From the NCBI RefSeq assembly GCF_023078275.1, contig NC_062984.1, positions 20,866,578 through 20,930,577 of the forward strand: a stretch of DNA of 64,000 nt. The letters are read 5' to 3'. The notes under the pieces are model-generated. The model was not told the DNA's origin. It worked only from the letters and a program-made list of their open reading frames with translations, and made no database searches. How positions within the stretch are numbered: position 1 is the stretch's first letter; each line of letters begins with the position of its first letter. The stretch comes from Leguminivora glycinivorella (lineage: Eukaryota; Arthropoda; Insecta; Lepidoptera; Tortricidae). Position numbers and translations under genes: made by a program. Of the stretch, positions 50,741-62,254 are shown piece by piece.

Positions 50741-50904
50741 GGTAAGATAAGATAAGATAAGATAATCATTTATTTGTTTGCTACAATACACACCAAAATT
50801 AAACAATTAAAACAACAATAAACAATAAAAAGTACTAACACTACAGAAAAAACAACAATAGCATACATTAAAATATGGGTGGGTTTGCTGTGTGCGTTGC
50901 AGCA
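50741..50904 (-). mobile_element. LINE 3' UTR with TTATC pentamer tail, minus strand
   Basis: TAAGATAAGATAAGATAAGA followed by TAATCATTTATTTGTTTGCT: minus-strand reading ends in repeated TTATC after an AATAAATGA-type signal. The repeat at 50905 abuts it. Confidence 0.65.
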
Positions 50905-51464
50905 AAAAAAAACCGGCCAAGTGCGAGTCGGGCTCGCGCACAAAGGGTTCCGTAGCAGCAAAAAAATTACAGTTAAATCAACCTATCTCAAAAACTATAA
51001 GAGATACTTTGATCAAACCAAAAATCGTTGAAAGAGTTAATTAGCATGCATCACATTTTTTTTAGAATTTTATACCCCGTAGTTATAAAAATAGAGGGGG
51101 GGGACATACTTTTTTTTTGAGAGCTGATATCTCAAAAACCGTTCACTTTAAGAAAAATGTTTTTTGAAAACTTTATATCATTTTAAAAGACCTTTCCATT
51201 GATACCACACGGTATACATTTTTCATCCCTCAGTTACATGTATGGGGGCCCCACCCCCAATTCTTTTTTTTTTACTATTTAGTGTCATAATTTTGTAGCG
51301 GTTCATACAACACATATTCCCATCAAATTTCATCACTGTAGTACTTATAGTTTCCGAGTAAATCGGCTGTGACAGACGGACAGACGGACAGACGGACAGA
51401 CGGACAGACGGACATGACGAAACTATAAGGGTTCCGTTTTTGCATTTGAATACGGAACCCTAAC
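50905..51464 (+). repeat. AGGGTTCCGTA repeat, copy 3
   Basis: AAACCGGCCAAGTGCGAGTC then GGGCTCGCGCAC and AAGGGTTCCGTAGCAGCA at the left; GACGGACAGACGGACATGAC then AAACTATAAGGGTTCCG and ATACGGAACCCTAAC at the right. A well-bounded copy. Confidence 0.85.
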
Positions 51465-52841
51465 AAAAGGGTCCTGAATCAACATATGTCGATTTTATAA
51501 AAACAACTTGAACCCATATTGTTATAAAATACAAGTTGGTAAATGATTTTGTGCAAACATGAAAACCTCATTCAAGTAAAACTACGTAAAATTCAAATAG
51601 AAATTTCTCTCCTTCCGTTGGATCGATCTTACTATAATATTTTTTGTATTTTCTTCCTTCCGGCCGCAAACCGTCAACTTTCGGCGCATTCCGACTCCGT
51701 ACTCTGAATTTTCATATTAAACTGTTCTAGGCATGTAGTAGGTATTGGTACAAATATAGTACCTTCGACGCTATATTACCTGTGATATATTAGCAGGGTG
51801 ATGGTTATCACATCACGGAAGTTTTTAATAGTCATATATACAGTAAATGAAACGTTCGTAGGTAAAATTTGCAACTCATGTGAATTTGACACATTTTACT
51901 ATCGTTTATTAAAAAAACGGGCAATAAGGCACAATGAGGATCGCACTCGTACGGACCCTAATTCTAGTTTTATTTATGACAGACGTGGTAGGTTATGCCG
52001 ATCACGAATCGGGTTATACAAGGTGCTCGCGAGGAACCCATATAACTTCAACGGCATATTCTTGGTCACATTTTAAGACTAAAATGTCATATAAACTTTT
52101 CTAGATTTCGTCTAGTTTCAGAGTTATTGCCAATTAAAAAAAAAAACATTTTCGTATTGTTACTCAGAAAAGGTCTTCTTAACGCGCTGATGCTAGTCTA
52201 ACAGTAGTCATTGATAGATGTCAAAATGTGACAAGAAAAACTTCCAAAAAATTTGGTTTTTAGAAAAATAAATTAAGGAACTCATTTTAATTGCCAACTT
52301 CATGGATACAAATTACTTTATATGTGAAAATACGTCCAAAAAAGTAAAAAAAAAAAACAAAAAAAAAATTTCACCTTGTATAGCCACAAGCGCCGCTAGC
52401 AATCGCTAGATCAGAGACGCTGTTTAAATCATCTGTAAAGATGTATAAGGCCTGATGACTATCATTTATTAATCTAACGCCACTCGTTCCGAATGTCCTA
52501 TTGTTCACACATGTAATGTACGCTTTTGCACGTACGGTAATGTCCCCTACTAAGTTTTAGTCTGTAACAGCCGCACCGGGCAAGTTTATCAAAGAGATTG
52601 TAGCAGGAACAAGTTGGTCAACGAGTTGGCCTTCGCCGAAGTATGCGCATATCATCCTATTAACGGACGATAAAATATTGATTAGGTTGCAGATTGAGTT
52701 GGATTCGAAGTAGCAACGAGGTAAATTAGCAAAGTTTGGCATATACTTGTAAGGTGCTCGAGTCATACCAAGCCAAGTTCGCTGTAACCCCGACGCTGCA
52801 ATGTTACTTTAAACATGAAACTTCTATGAAATTATGACGAA
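51465..52841. other. No recognised gene over 1.4 kb
   Basis: A 92-codon plus frame (51798-52076) and a 69-codon minus frame (52557-52766) have no family resemblance. Short repeat words at 52475-52540 (AACGCCACTCGTTCCGAATG) recall the 35345 repeat. Confidence 0.4.
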
Positions 52842-52867
52842 GGTAGGGTAGGTAGGTAGGTAGGTAT
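52842..52867. repeat. GGTA microsatellite
   Basis: AGGTAGGGTAGGTAGGTAGG and TAGGTA. Confidence 0.85.
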
Positions 52868-53532
52868 TTTAAACCTTGCATGCACGTAAAGTCATTGACA
52901 ATTTAGCTTGATTAGAATAGTACAGTAGTGTAGCAAGCGATAGTATAATGTCACTACCGACTACGCCAGACCGCATTACTATATTATGATACCAATTCAA
53001 CATACCACGATTAAAATTCACGCCAGGTAGGATTTATATGTAGAAGTTTATTACCTGTAAACAAAAACAAGAAATTAGTTACACTCATTTTAAATTGCAC
53101 AACAATATTATATGACTATTGAATACAAAAGTACCAATGGGTAAAATTTTCCACACACAATAATCTCATTTGCGCAAAAACGACCTGTATAGTTCTAAGA
53201 TTGTCATTGTCACTGAAACTTGATCAGACTCATGTGATCTGCCTACCCCGTTTGGACGTACAGGAATTTGTACGGAAATCAAAATAGTCTTCTAGGAAGC
53301 CCGTTTTCCTTAATATTGAATTAAGGGGAAGCAGTACGAAACTCGATTGAGACGAATATCAACTAAAGGCAAACTACTCAACCCTATTAGCGTAATAATT
53401 AACTCCATTATGTTGTTATTGAGATGGTAATATTGCATGCTATTATGTAATTTAATGAATATTAGTTAATACACGAATTCCAAATCAAAATCTCTGTTTT
53501 GACTTTTTGAGATACCACGTTTTTCACTGACT
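52868..53532. other. No gene; weak CTTTCAACCCC-family remnant near 53200-53260
   Basis: TGTCATTGTCACTGAAACTT and GTGATCTGCCTACCCCGTTT resemble words at 19746-19885. Confidence 0.45.
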
Positions 53533-53620
53533 TATACTGGCCGGGATATACGATCATGATGCATGCAGGAGCTCGATAAAAATCAAAAAGATAATCACGA
53601 TCTATATCCCGGTCAACATG
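53533..53620. mobile_element. Small TIR repeat, CCGGGATATA ends
   Basis: ACTGGCCGGGATATACGATC at the left; GATCTATATCCCGGTCAAC at the right. The inner part (TCATGATGCATGCAGGAGCT) is the reverse of the module at 48838. Confidence 0.7.
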
Positions 53621-53845
53621 TCTAATCAAAATAACCGTGGAACATTCAAAACTCTTATACCATGTTTATGTTAATGTGTACAATTAACAATGTAAAACAT
53701 AATCATAATCATAAGTCATAAACCATAATAAATGTCTATTCTCCATGAAACTATAACTTAAAAATACACCTTCACTCATATTCAAGTTGTTGAAAATGTA
53801 TTTTAGGTAGTCAAACTGTAAGGTCAAGCGAACCTATGTTTGAAA
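53621..53845. other. No recognised feature
   Basis: AT-rich spacer. Confidence 0.45.
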
Positions 53846-54043
53846 AGTGTCTTTTCAAAAGGGCTTATTTCTGTATGTCGACAGGCTCCCTATGAAAATA
53901 TAGGAAAAATTCGACATAGAAATAAAATACATGTCGCAGCAATAGCGATATAATAACGTGAGTACAACCGTAGATTCATTAATTATTTGAATATGTCCCA
54001 CGAAAGTTTAAAATGTAGAAATAAGCTCTTTTGAAAAGACACT
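53846..54043. mobile_element. TIR MITE, AGTGTCTTTTCAAAAG ends
   Basis: AGTGTCTTTTCAAAAGGGCT then TATTTCT on the left; AGAAATAAGCTCTTTTGAAA then AGACACT on the right. Inner TGTCGACAGG / CGACATAGAAA words are also inverted. Confidence 0.85.
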
Positions 54044-54253
54044 CATTATTTTTGTATATTATTAAAAATATTATAAATAATGACTATGACTACTTAACAC
54101 TAAAGATCAAATATTGGATAAGTCCGACCTTCATGCAAGATGATCTCATCACTGCAAACTTGAAAGGTAATATAAATATGTCAGCAGTTAATAATAACCA
54201 CGATGCAATTCACGAACACGACTTTCAATCAATCTAAGAATTATTTATTAATT
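54044..54253. other. No recognised feature
   Basis: AT-rich spacer with a chance 68-codon frame. Confidence 0.45.
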
Positions 54254-55109
54254 ACTAGCTTTACATCCCACATAGCCCGTATTTCGACACTATGATCGGT
54301 GGGTAAAAAGTACTTTTTTCTATTATCCCTTACAATTTTTTACATTTTGCTTATACTTATCGCAAACGTAATCTTCAAGCAAGCAAACAACGATCGTCTT
54401 AGAGCACATTGATTGTAAGAGACCGCCGGCCGATTATCCGTATCCCTCTAACGATACCCATATTATCCGTATCCGTATCCCTATCGCTATCGCTATCCCT
54501 ATCGCTATCCCTATCCCTATCGCTATCCCTATCGCTATCCCTATCCCTTATCAAGATGTTTAATGATATAACACTTTAAGTTCTCGCGCTTTGTACACAT
54601 ATTTAAAGTCACATACAGGTCGAACGCGATTAATTAACATTATTTTTACCTTTTTTCCCAACGTTTCGGCCAGGTTGCACTGGCCGTGGTCGCGGAAGAC
54701 TGACGTCCCAGCAAAATGTCACCGGAGATGTAAACAACACAAAACTACCCGATATTAATTTATATAAATGTTCGGGGTAGACAAATAAATATAATCTACC
54801 CGCTTTTAGTTAATGTTTATTTCCCACCATGTTTATTTTAAAGGTAAAAATAATGTTAATTAATCGCGTTCGACTTGTATGTGACTTTAAATATATGTTT
54901 AATGATTTCTTATCAAGTGCTAAAATATAAAGTTTCATGGTTTTATCTTTTAAAATTAAGAAATCCCATACAAACTTTCAACCTCTTTTTCAACCCCTTC
55001 ATCCCTTTTTTTCGAAATAAAAAGTAGCCTATGTTTTGTCTCAGGGTCTAAAGATTGTCTGTTCCAAATTTCATCAAAATCGGCTGCGTAGTTTAAGCGG
55101 GAAAGCGTA

Positions 55110-55162
<53 letters not shown>

Positions 55163-55185
55163 GTTACTTTCGCATTTATAATATT
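54254..55185 (-). mobile_element. Helitron-like element, tandem copy 1 (5' terminus of minus copy at right)
   Basis: Left end ACTAGCTT, then, after loss of about 190 bp relative to copy 2, ACATCCCACATAGCCCGTAT, a TATCGC/TATCCC hexamer run (54470-54549), a fold-back module at 54604-54892, AAGTAGCCTATGTTTTGTCT, GGTCTAAAGATTGTCTGTTC, a GACA run and CGCATTTATAATATT. It ends exactly where copy 2 begins. The minus-strand terminus CTAGT fits Helitron 3' ends. Confidence 0.8.
54604..54892. repeat. Inner fold-back module, TAAAGTCACATACAGGTCGA arms (copy 1)
   Basis: AAAGTCACATACAGGTCGAA then CGCGATTAATTAACATTATT on the left; the complement ends TTGTATGTGACTTTA on the right. Contains the CCAACGTTTCGGCCAGGTTG hairpin-GAAAC core. 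Repeated at 55898-56187 and, shortened, at 60325-60493. Confidence 0.85.
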
Positions 55186-56403
55186 ACTAGCTTTTACCCG
55201 CGGCTTCGCCCGCGTAATAAAAGTGTTCATTAAGATTTTCATTTGGATCCGTAGGGACCGTAGGTTTCTCTGTAGGTATATTTATCTGCGATTATTTCGA
55301 TTGCACATAATACTTTTGCTTGCAATGATTGTAGAAATATTACACATCGACCACAGCGTAGGTAATTCTATATACGCTGGGGAAACCTTTATAAACATCC
55401 CACATAGCCCGTATTTCGACACTATGATCGGTGGGTAAAAAGTACTTTTTTCTATTATCCCTTACAATTTTTTACATTTTGCTTATACTTATCGCAAACG
55501 TAATCTTCAAGCAAGCAAACAACGATCGTCTTAGAGCACATTGATTGTAAGAGACCGCCGACCGATTATCCGTATCCCGCTAACGATACCCATATTATCC
55601 GTATCCGTATCCGTATCCGTATCGCTATCGCTATCGCTATCGCTATCGCTATCGCTATCGCTATCGCTATCGCTATCGCTATCGCTATCGCTATCCCTAT
55701 CGCTATCACTATCCCTATCGCTATCCCTATCGCTTTCCCTATCGCTATCTCTATCGCTATCCCTATCCCTATCCCTATCCCTATCCCTATCCCTATCCCT
55801 ATCCCTATCCCTATCCCTATCCCTATCCCTATCCCTATCCCTTATCAAGATGTTTAATGATATAACACTTTAAGTTCTCGCGCTTTGTACACATATTTAA
55901 AGTCACATACAGGTCGAACGCGATTAATTAACATTATTTTTACCTTTTTTCCCAACGTTTCGGCCAGGTTGCACTGGCCGTGGTCGCGGAAGACTGACGT
56001 CCCAGCAAAATGTCACCGGAGATGTAAACAACACAAAACTACCCGATATTAATTTATATAAATGTTCGGGGTAGACAAATAAATATAATCTACCCGCTTT
56101 TAGTTAATGTTTATTTCCCACCATGTTTATTTTAAAGGTAAAAATAATGTTAATTAATCGCGTTCGACCTGTATGTGACTTTAAATATATGTTTAATGAT
56201 TTCTTATCAGGTGCTAAAATATAAAGTTTCATGGTTTTATCATTTAAAATTAAGAAATCCCATACAAACTTTCAACCTCTTTTTCAACCCCTTCATCCCT
56301 TTTTTTCGAAATAAAAAGTAGCCTATGTTCTGTCTCAGGGTCTAAAGATTGTCTGTTCCAAATTTCATCAAAATCGGTTGCGTGGTTTAAGCGGGAAAGC
56401 GTA

Positions 56404-56440
<37 letters not shown>

Positions 56441-56472
56441 GTTACTTTCGCATTTATAATATTAGTATGGAT
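55186..56472 (-). mobile_element. Helitron-like element, tandem copy 2, full 3' end
   Basis: ACTAGCTTTTACCCGCGGCT then TCGCCCGCG is the complement of a hairpin-CTAG terminus. The hexamer array (55596-55842) is three times longer than in copy 1. The end TTTCGCATTTATAATATTAG then TATGGAT is complete, whereas copy 1 stops at AATATT. Apart from the internal deletion and array length the copies are nearly identical. Confidence 0.82.
55596..55842. repeat. TATCSC hexanucleotide array
   Basis: About 41 units, TATCGC on the left and TATCCC on the right with transition units between. It is open in several frames on both strands (S/L and D/R runs) because of its period, and these are not genes. Confidence 0.95.
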
Positions 56473-56628
56473 GGATAGTATGGATAATATATATATAATA
56501 TAGTATGGATGGATTATCGTTTAAAGGCCGTTGCAGATATTGCAAGCTTAATGCTGCCACTAACTCATCCTACTAAAAATCATTGAAGAAACATGGACAA
56601 AAAATAAAAAAATAATTGGACAAAATCC
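56473..56628. other. Short spacer with TAGTATGGAT duplications
   Basis: The Helitron end word TAGTATGGAT is repeated three times between 56462 and 56512. Confidence 0.5.
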
Positions 56629-56800
56629 ATATCCATACCTAATATTAGTAATGGGAAAGTTTGTGTGTCTGTTTGTTTGACCATCTTTCACGGAATTGAG
56701 CGACAAATTGACGTGATTTAGATAGTTGAAGGGATGGAGAGTGACAAAGGCTACTTTTTGTCTCTTTCTAACGCGTGCGAAGCCGCGAGCAAAAGATAGA
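56629..56800 (+). mobile_element. Helitron-like (Lep1-type) element, copy 5
   Basis: ATCCATACCTAATATTAGTA to CGAGCAAAAGATAG; several small deletions, CTAG mutated to ATAG. Confidence 0.75.
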
Positions 56801-57162
56801 AGAAATATAAAGCATACGAATTTAAAATATGTGACGCGAAAGTATATTTTGGTCTGTAATGTGTTTCTACTCAAAACCATCCCTTGATAAATGGAAATAA
56901 TTACCATAATCGCGCGAACCCAGTCGAATATTACAAATTGTAAAGTCAAAGCAAACACAAATTAATTGTATTAGCCCAGCGTAATTCCTAGTGAAGTCTA
57001 AATGTCATTATGGTGTGCAAACAGTTTTGGCAGCACTAATGAAGGGTTTCATCAAGAAATCCGATAATTTTCCGCTGTAGCTGAACCATTGAGAACTACT
57101 AAACTACACAATACAATATTAGATACCTTAATACCCAGCCCATAGAGGTTAATCCTTAATCC
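56801..57162. other. No recognised feature
   Basis: The 132-codon minus frame at 56560-56958 is antisense to the Helitron-like copy and its flank; I do not call it. Confidence 0.45.
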
Positions 57163-57420
57163 CACAGACTTCGCTGGTTCGGCCACCTACTTAAAATGGG
57201 GGAGGATCGCACAAAGGGCGTATCTGGGAAGACCAATTGCTGGCCGCCCGGCAAGTCGGCCCAGATATCGCTGAGCTGGGACGACAGTATGATGGCGGAT
57301 CTGCGTCAGCTACAAGCCAATTGGCAGGAAGTTGGGCAGGATCGGGATAAGTGCCGTGCTCTCGATTTGGAGGTGAAGATCCTCTTTGGATTACAGAGCT
57401 ACCGTAATTTGAAATGTTAG
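57163..57420 (+). pseudogene. LINE C-terminal fragment (LRWFGHxxRMGEDR type)
   Basis: HRLRWFGHLLKMGEDRTKG starts the block. In the neighbouring frame AYLGRPIAGRPASRPRYR follows, and then the first frame resumes SWDDSMMADLRQLQANWQEV and GQDRDKCRALDLEVK to a stop at 57418-57420. LRWxGHxxRMxxxR, GRRxRGRPRxRWxDxVxxDL and AxDRxxWRxLV are the terminal motifs of L1/RTE-like LINE polyproteins. Two compensating frameshifts give the misleading long open frame. Fragment only. Confidence 0.8.
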
Positions 57421-59355
57421 AATCTAGTTCTACATAATATCACAATTACGTGCACCCGCACCAAATATCGTATGCCCTAATATGTCAGTCTATTCTGGGC
57501 TTTATCCCAATAATTTCAGCACACTAATAAACGGTCTCATTATGCGCCGATACCGATTATTGTCCGGTGCAGTCACACATTGCCAGCCGCCCCGGTAATG
57601 AATTTGTGCGGTATGATATACCTAATAATACCTATGATCACGTGCAGGTATAATTTTGAATGCATGTAGTTGCGCTCTCTCGGAAGCGTTTCCATGGAAG
57701 ACCAGCGTCGAAATCCTTAAGTGGTATATTGACATTAATCTGTGTGAAGACCCTTTCAGTGACACATAACAATAAATTAGGCGTACTGTCTATGTCTATC
57801 TAATTCCTAAATTTAAGCGTTTTCTGAATAAATTTCTTCTTTTTTTTCTTTCGTAAATGCAAACGATTCTGTAAAAAAATTTAAATCTATCAATATCCGC
57901 TATCTATTTTAATCGCCTTCTAGCGATAAAATGTTGTTATTCACTACTACTTATCTTCTTGTTTTCGTTCTGTATTATTTTCACTCAGTCTATTAACTGT
58001 TAATTTATTACAATAATACAAATCTTACGAAAAATTCAAATATTCTCTAAACTTGCACTCCAATTCTAGGGCAATCTAACCTAACCTAACCTTGTGTGAG
58101 GCTGTATGGGTCGTAGTTCTAACCTAACTTAACCCTTTTTCTAATAGCAGTTTGTTAAAATCAGCTTTAAGCCATAAGATCGCTTGTTATTTACTTTTGA
58201 TTTCCAGTTGATTTCCTTCATTATTATTTTCTCCCATTTTTATTACCGCCACCCTCTCTAATTTTATTATTACATTCATAGTAGGTATTTATACAAATCT
58301 CATCATAATTATTTTTATTATCCTGCCGTGGTATCCCACAATTAGGGCAGTCACGTGATAATTAACAGGTTGTTGAAATAACTAACAAGATAACCATCTC
58401 GAGGTGTCATCAGCAAACAACTAAAATAAACTAACAGTGGCGGCGCGCGGCACGCGAACTGGTAATTTGTTATTGTAACATGAACACCTGCCGCAAATTG
58501 GACGGAATGAAAGTGGATGAACTACAAATAGTTTGTAGGAAGAAATTCTTAGAATAAATTTCATACACCCTGTTTTTATTGAATTCCGCTAACTTTAAGG
58601 GGAGGTTCTTGAGATTAAATACAATTAATTTCTCTAAGAAACTAGCGTCTTAACTCTTACGGTTATAGAGTTATTACAAAAATAAAGATAATTACTGAAC
58701 ACGTGTGTGACATTACCAATTTCTAATGTTATTTGTTTTGACATGTGCCGTCAATCACTTGACACTAACTTGAATGTTATTCTTAAGGGTCTCTGACACT
58801 AATAAATTCATTTATTATTTATGAAAATGATGAAAAATTTGTTTTGCGAATTTAACTAAAAATGATATACACGGTGGTTCCTGACAATGTACCTAGCCAC
58901 ATGTTGAATTTAACGGAAAGCAAGAAAAACACGGTGTATAATTGACATCCTCGAGTAAAAACTCATAGTGCACACATATATATAGTCTGGATCTTTAGAT
59001 ATTTAAATTAATGTAAACAAAAACTTCCTTTACAAGGCTCCTGACCTAAAGCTAACATTACACGGACCAAATAGGTTAAAGACAGGTCGTTTAGTGACAG
59101 ACTAAAGTTGATTTTGTATCTATTTGGTTATTTGGTGGACTAACGTTGTAACAGACAACACGAAAATGAACAAAGTAATTGTTTACGTTTTTCTTAAGTA
59201 AGTTAAGGTACCAAAAAGTACAGTGTCGCTTACCTTATGGACGGAATTTGGTCGTATCGTTATAAGATTAACCTGAAGTGACCTAATCCTGATGCTTAAA
59301 TGCCTATGTTACACGGTGCGCGAACTCTTATGCGAGTTTCAGTATTTTGTTAGTG
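57421..59355. other. About 1.9 kb with no recognised feature
   Basis: The longest stretch in the window without a recognised repeat. A CCTAA-type run (CTAACCTAACCTAACCTT) at 58076 is too short to be telomeric. A GC patch GGCGGCGCGCGGCACGCG at 58440 stands alone. No open frame of note. Confidence 0.45.
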
Positions 59356-59357
59356 TA

Positions 59358-59604
59358 CAGTCAGCGGCAGAAGTTCCGTAGCGGGCAATGTGTTCACAAT
59401 GATCCCAATGACACGCTCTTATTGTCTTAATAATTAGTAATAACCACAAAATTAAAATTTTGAAAAAACCCCCGACCGCGACATAGTGGACCGATTTTCA
59501 TGAAACATGGCTAAGAACACTCCCGACTAACTCAGCTTTCAAACAAAAAAACTAAATCGAAATCGGTTCACCCGTTCGGGAGCTACGATGCGACAGACAC
59601 ACAC

Positions 59605-59667
<63 letters not shown>

Positions 59668-59774
59668 CGTCAAACTTATAACACCCCGTCGTTTTTGCGT
59701 CGGGGGTTAAAAATAAGATTGTGTCAATTTCATTTTGACCACCTTGCCCGCTACGGAACTTCTGCTGCTGACTG
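59358..59774. mobile_element. TA-flanked MITE carrying a nested CCCCCGAC repeat
   Basis: TA, CAGTCAGCGGCAGAAGTTCC then GTAGCGGGCAA at the left; TTGCCCGCTACGGAACTTCT then GCTGCTGACTG, TA at the right. The centre is filled by a complete CCCCCGAC repeat (59446-59714). Tc1/mariner-type by TSD. Confidence 0.9.
59446..59714 (+). repeat. CCCCCGAC repeat, copy 9, nested
   Basis: TAACCACAAAATTAAAATTT to TTTTGCGTCGGGGGTTAAAA, with a long GACA array at 59618-59666. Confidence 0.88.
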
Positions 59775-60324
59775 TAGGTGCCTACTGAGAGTATCTAATC
59801 CCAAAAGTCCGTAATGTGACTAAAATCTTATGCGAAATATTTTAAATGAGCCCTAATAGACAAAGTGGTATATTATGCATGGAAGCGCTACATAAATGAA
59901 TTCTAAACTCGCGCATAAAAAGACAAAATGTTCCATCCTTTCAAAACACGAATCTTTATCATAAAATGTGTCTTATTCAAACCGTTTCATAAAACAAGAT
60001 TATGAAAAGGCTGACGAAGATAAAGAGTTAAACTCACGGCAACTTTTATTTGAAAGTTCAACAGTTCATTAGGACTGCCGGTTATAATGAACTTAAAAGT
60101 TTTAAGCAAATTCATACGACTTGCGAAGTGCCAAAGAATATGGAATGCTGGAAAATAGGTTACTCGTCGCATTTAGTTTTAAAGACGTCTCTTACTCATA
60201 CTCATACTCATACTCATAATTTATTGATAATATATAATTACATGTCATCTTACGTATCTACAATACTATACAAGTACACTACACTTAGGGTAACACTTTA
60301 AGTTCTCGCGCTTTGTACACATAT
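59775..60324. other. No gene; ACTCAT microsatellite at 60194-60217
   Basis: The microsatellite creates a THTH run in an 83-codon frame that is not a gene. TTTAAGTTCTCGCGCTTTGT at 60297 is also part of the Helitron copies. Confidence 0.5.
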
Positions 60325-60493
60325 TTAAAGTCACATACAGGTCGAACGCGATTAATTAACATTATTTTACCTTTTTTCCCAACGTTTCGGCCAAGTTGCA
60401 CTGGCCGTGGTCGCGGAAGACTGACGTAACGTTGGGAAAAAAGGTAAGATAATGTTAATTAATCGCGTTCGACCTGTATGTGACTTTAAATAT
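60325..60493. repeat. Fold-back module, third copy (shortened)
   Basis: AAAGTCACATACAGGTCGAA to CGACCTGTATGTGACTTTAA with the CCAACGTTTCGGCCAAGTTG core; the middle is deleted so that the arms nearly meet. It carries part of the Helitron flank on the left. Confidence 0.85.
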
Positions 60494-61015
60494 GTCTCTT
60501 AGGGTCTTAAGTTCAGAAATTGGTCTTGCAAATTAAGCATAAGGACCCTTTTGGTATGAAAAGTCACATATTCCCACGTAAAAAAAGTAATAAACGTTTC
60601 ATTGTATGCCTCGGCAACATTAGGCTATGATTAGTAGTAGTCGTTTTTTTTTTTAATTTTTTAAGATTTTTTTTGTGTCTTTTTCTGCAGATTTTAATAA
60701 TTATGTCATCATTGGCCACAGCTTCTTTAACGATGGTACGATTTTTTATAACGGTGTGTCGATTTAACGGTGATTTTTGCAGCGACTTTTCACGAGGTAA
60801 TTATTATCAAACAATTTACAAATAAACATTTTTATGGTAGTTGTTAACAAATTGTATTTGAAGTCAACTTTTTACTACAAACAAATACGAATTAGTGAGT
60901 GTACAAAAGCTGTTGGCTGTAGCATAAAGAGCCTAAAGAAGGTTTAGTCCAATCATGGGTCTTTAATCATAGATTTGAACATTAGGCGTCATTTGTTTGA
61001 CGTTTGTTATTAAGA
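60494..61015. other. No recognised feature
   Basis: Poly-T-rich stretch at 60640-60675; otherwise plain. Confidence 0.45.
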
Positions 61016-61236
61016 ACTAGATTTGCCCGCAGCTTCGCTCGCGTTTAATTCCAAAATTGCGGAACGCTCCATATAAACTTGAACCCCCCATTTTGGGGAA
61101 GAGACAAAAAGTAGCCAATGTCACTATCCACCCCTTTAACTGTCTCCACTTAAAAAATCACGTCCATTCGTCGCTCCGTTTTGCCGTGAAAGACGGACAA
61201 ATAAACAAACACACAATTTCCAATTTATAATATTAA
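61016..61236 (-). mobile_element. Helitron-like (Lep1-type) element, copy 6, minus
   Basis: ACTAGATTTGCCCGCAGCTT then CGCTCGCG at the left, CGCTCCGTTTTGCCGTGAAA and AATTTATAATATTA at the right. It carries an extra AAATTGCGGAACGCTCC segment. Confidence 0.75.
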
Positions 61237-61251
61237 AATAAGTATTATAAG

Positions 61252-61615
61252 TATACAAGGTGTTAACAAATTAGTCACGGATATTTTAACGGCTGATAGT
61301 ACTCCGTTCCTGGAGTTTATGTATGAAATATCATAGGTTTTGTTATGTTTTTTTGGAGAAAACTAGTAAACAAATTTGCAACGTTAAAACAACCTGTGAA
61401 TGAGACTTCTTTAGACCCTGTTAAAGTGACATTACAGACAGTGTTAAACATCTTAACAGGTAATTATATGATAGGGGGTGGTTATTTTTTGTTCGGTTAA
61501 TGAAAACAAAAAAATCATATGAAAATTTTGTTTTAACTAATTTATAGTGAAAGTTAATTGTTTTGATGATAATTAACGTCCCTTAAAATATATGTGACTT
61601 AACACCTTATATAAG
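61252..61615. mobile_element. Possible MITE, ACAAGGTGTTAA ends
   Basis: ATACAAGGTGTTAACAAATT on the left and TGACTTAACACCTTATAT on the right are short inverted words with a weaker match beyond; interior AT-rich. Confidence 0.45.
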
Positions 61616-61884
61616 GATGGATGGATATTCATATTCATACAAGACTAGTAACAAATAGTCACCAAATCCTGTTACATAACCGCGAGCAGAATAGAGCAGC
61701 GATTGGGTTTCCGCGCGACAGTTGGCGCAAAAAGAAATCAACCGGCCAGGCCAGGCGCACATTCGTCGACTTTTATTAAATTCTGACTTTTGCTACAAAA
61801 AATGATCGAAACGAGGTATATGGAAGTTCGTTTTCGCAGGACTGTTCTATATTCTGAAATACCCGGTTTTATTCACTACATTTT
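61616..61884. other. No recognised feature
   Basis: CG-bearing words at 61681-61765 (GGTTTCCGCGCGACAGTTGG) but nothing supported. Confidence 0.4.
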
Positions 61885-61975
61885 TTTATGCCGTAGGCGT
61901 AGGAGGCAAACGAGCGAATAGGTCGCCCGATGATAAGCGATCACTGCCTCCCATAGACACCCGCAACATATTCAA
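61885..61975 (-). mobile_element. Retroposon 3' tail, minus strand
   Basis: TTTTTTTATGCCGTAGGCGT, GGAGGCAAACGAGCGAATAG, GATAAGCGATCACTGCCTCC: poly-T-led, the reverse of a CGCTCGTTTGCCTCC tail. Confidence 0.65.
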
Positions 61976-62254
61976 TCGAAACTCTTTTTTATTATATCAA
62001 TTGACGATTTGAGATTGAATATGCCAAAAAAATCAATTCGTATATTAGAGTATAGACGAGTAAGTATGTATGTAGGTACTGTTCCCTCGTAGAATTGTCG
62101 ATAAAATATCGCTTGTTTACAGCCCTGCATTTGGCAGGCTTCGCGTCTTCATATGGGCATTAAAACAAATATCCACCCGTTAAAATTCAGCATGTCTGCC
62201 AAGAAAGAGAGGAGGGTAAAAACTACCCTATTGGGATATAGAGTTAATAGTTAT
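61976..62254. other. No recognised feature
   Basis: AT-rich spacer. Confidence 0.45.

Noticed and set aside
55531..55873. Open frames of D/R/S and S/L repeats over 100 codons on both strands
   Set aside because: They are translations of the TATCSC hexanucleotide array, whose 6-bp period keeps frames open. No independent evidence of coding.
58076..58093. Insect telomere repeats (CCTAA)
   Set aside because: Only about three units, also about three at 63051; interior short runs are expected by chance and in repeats.
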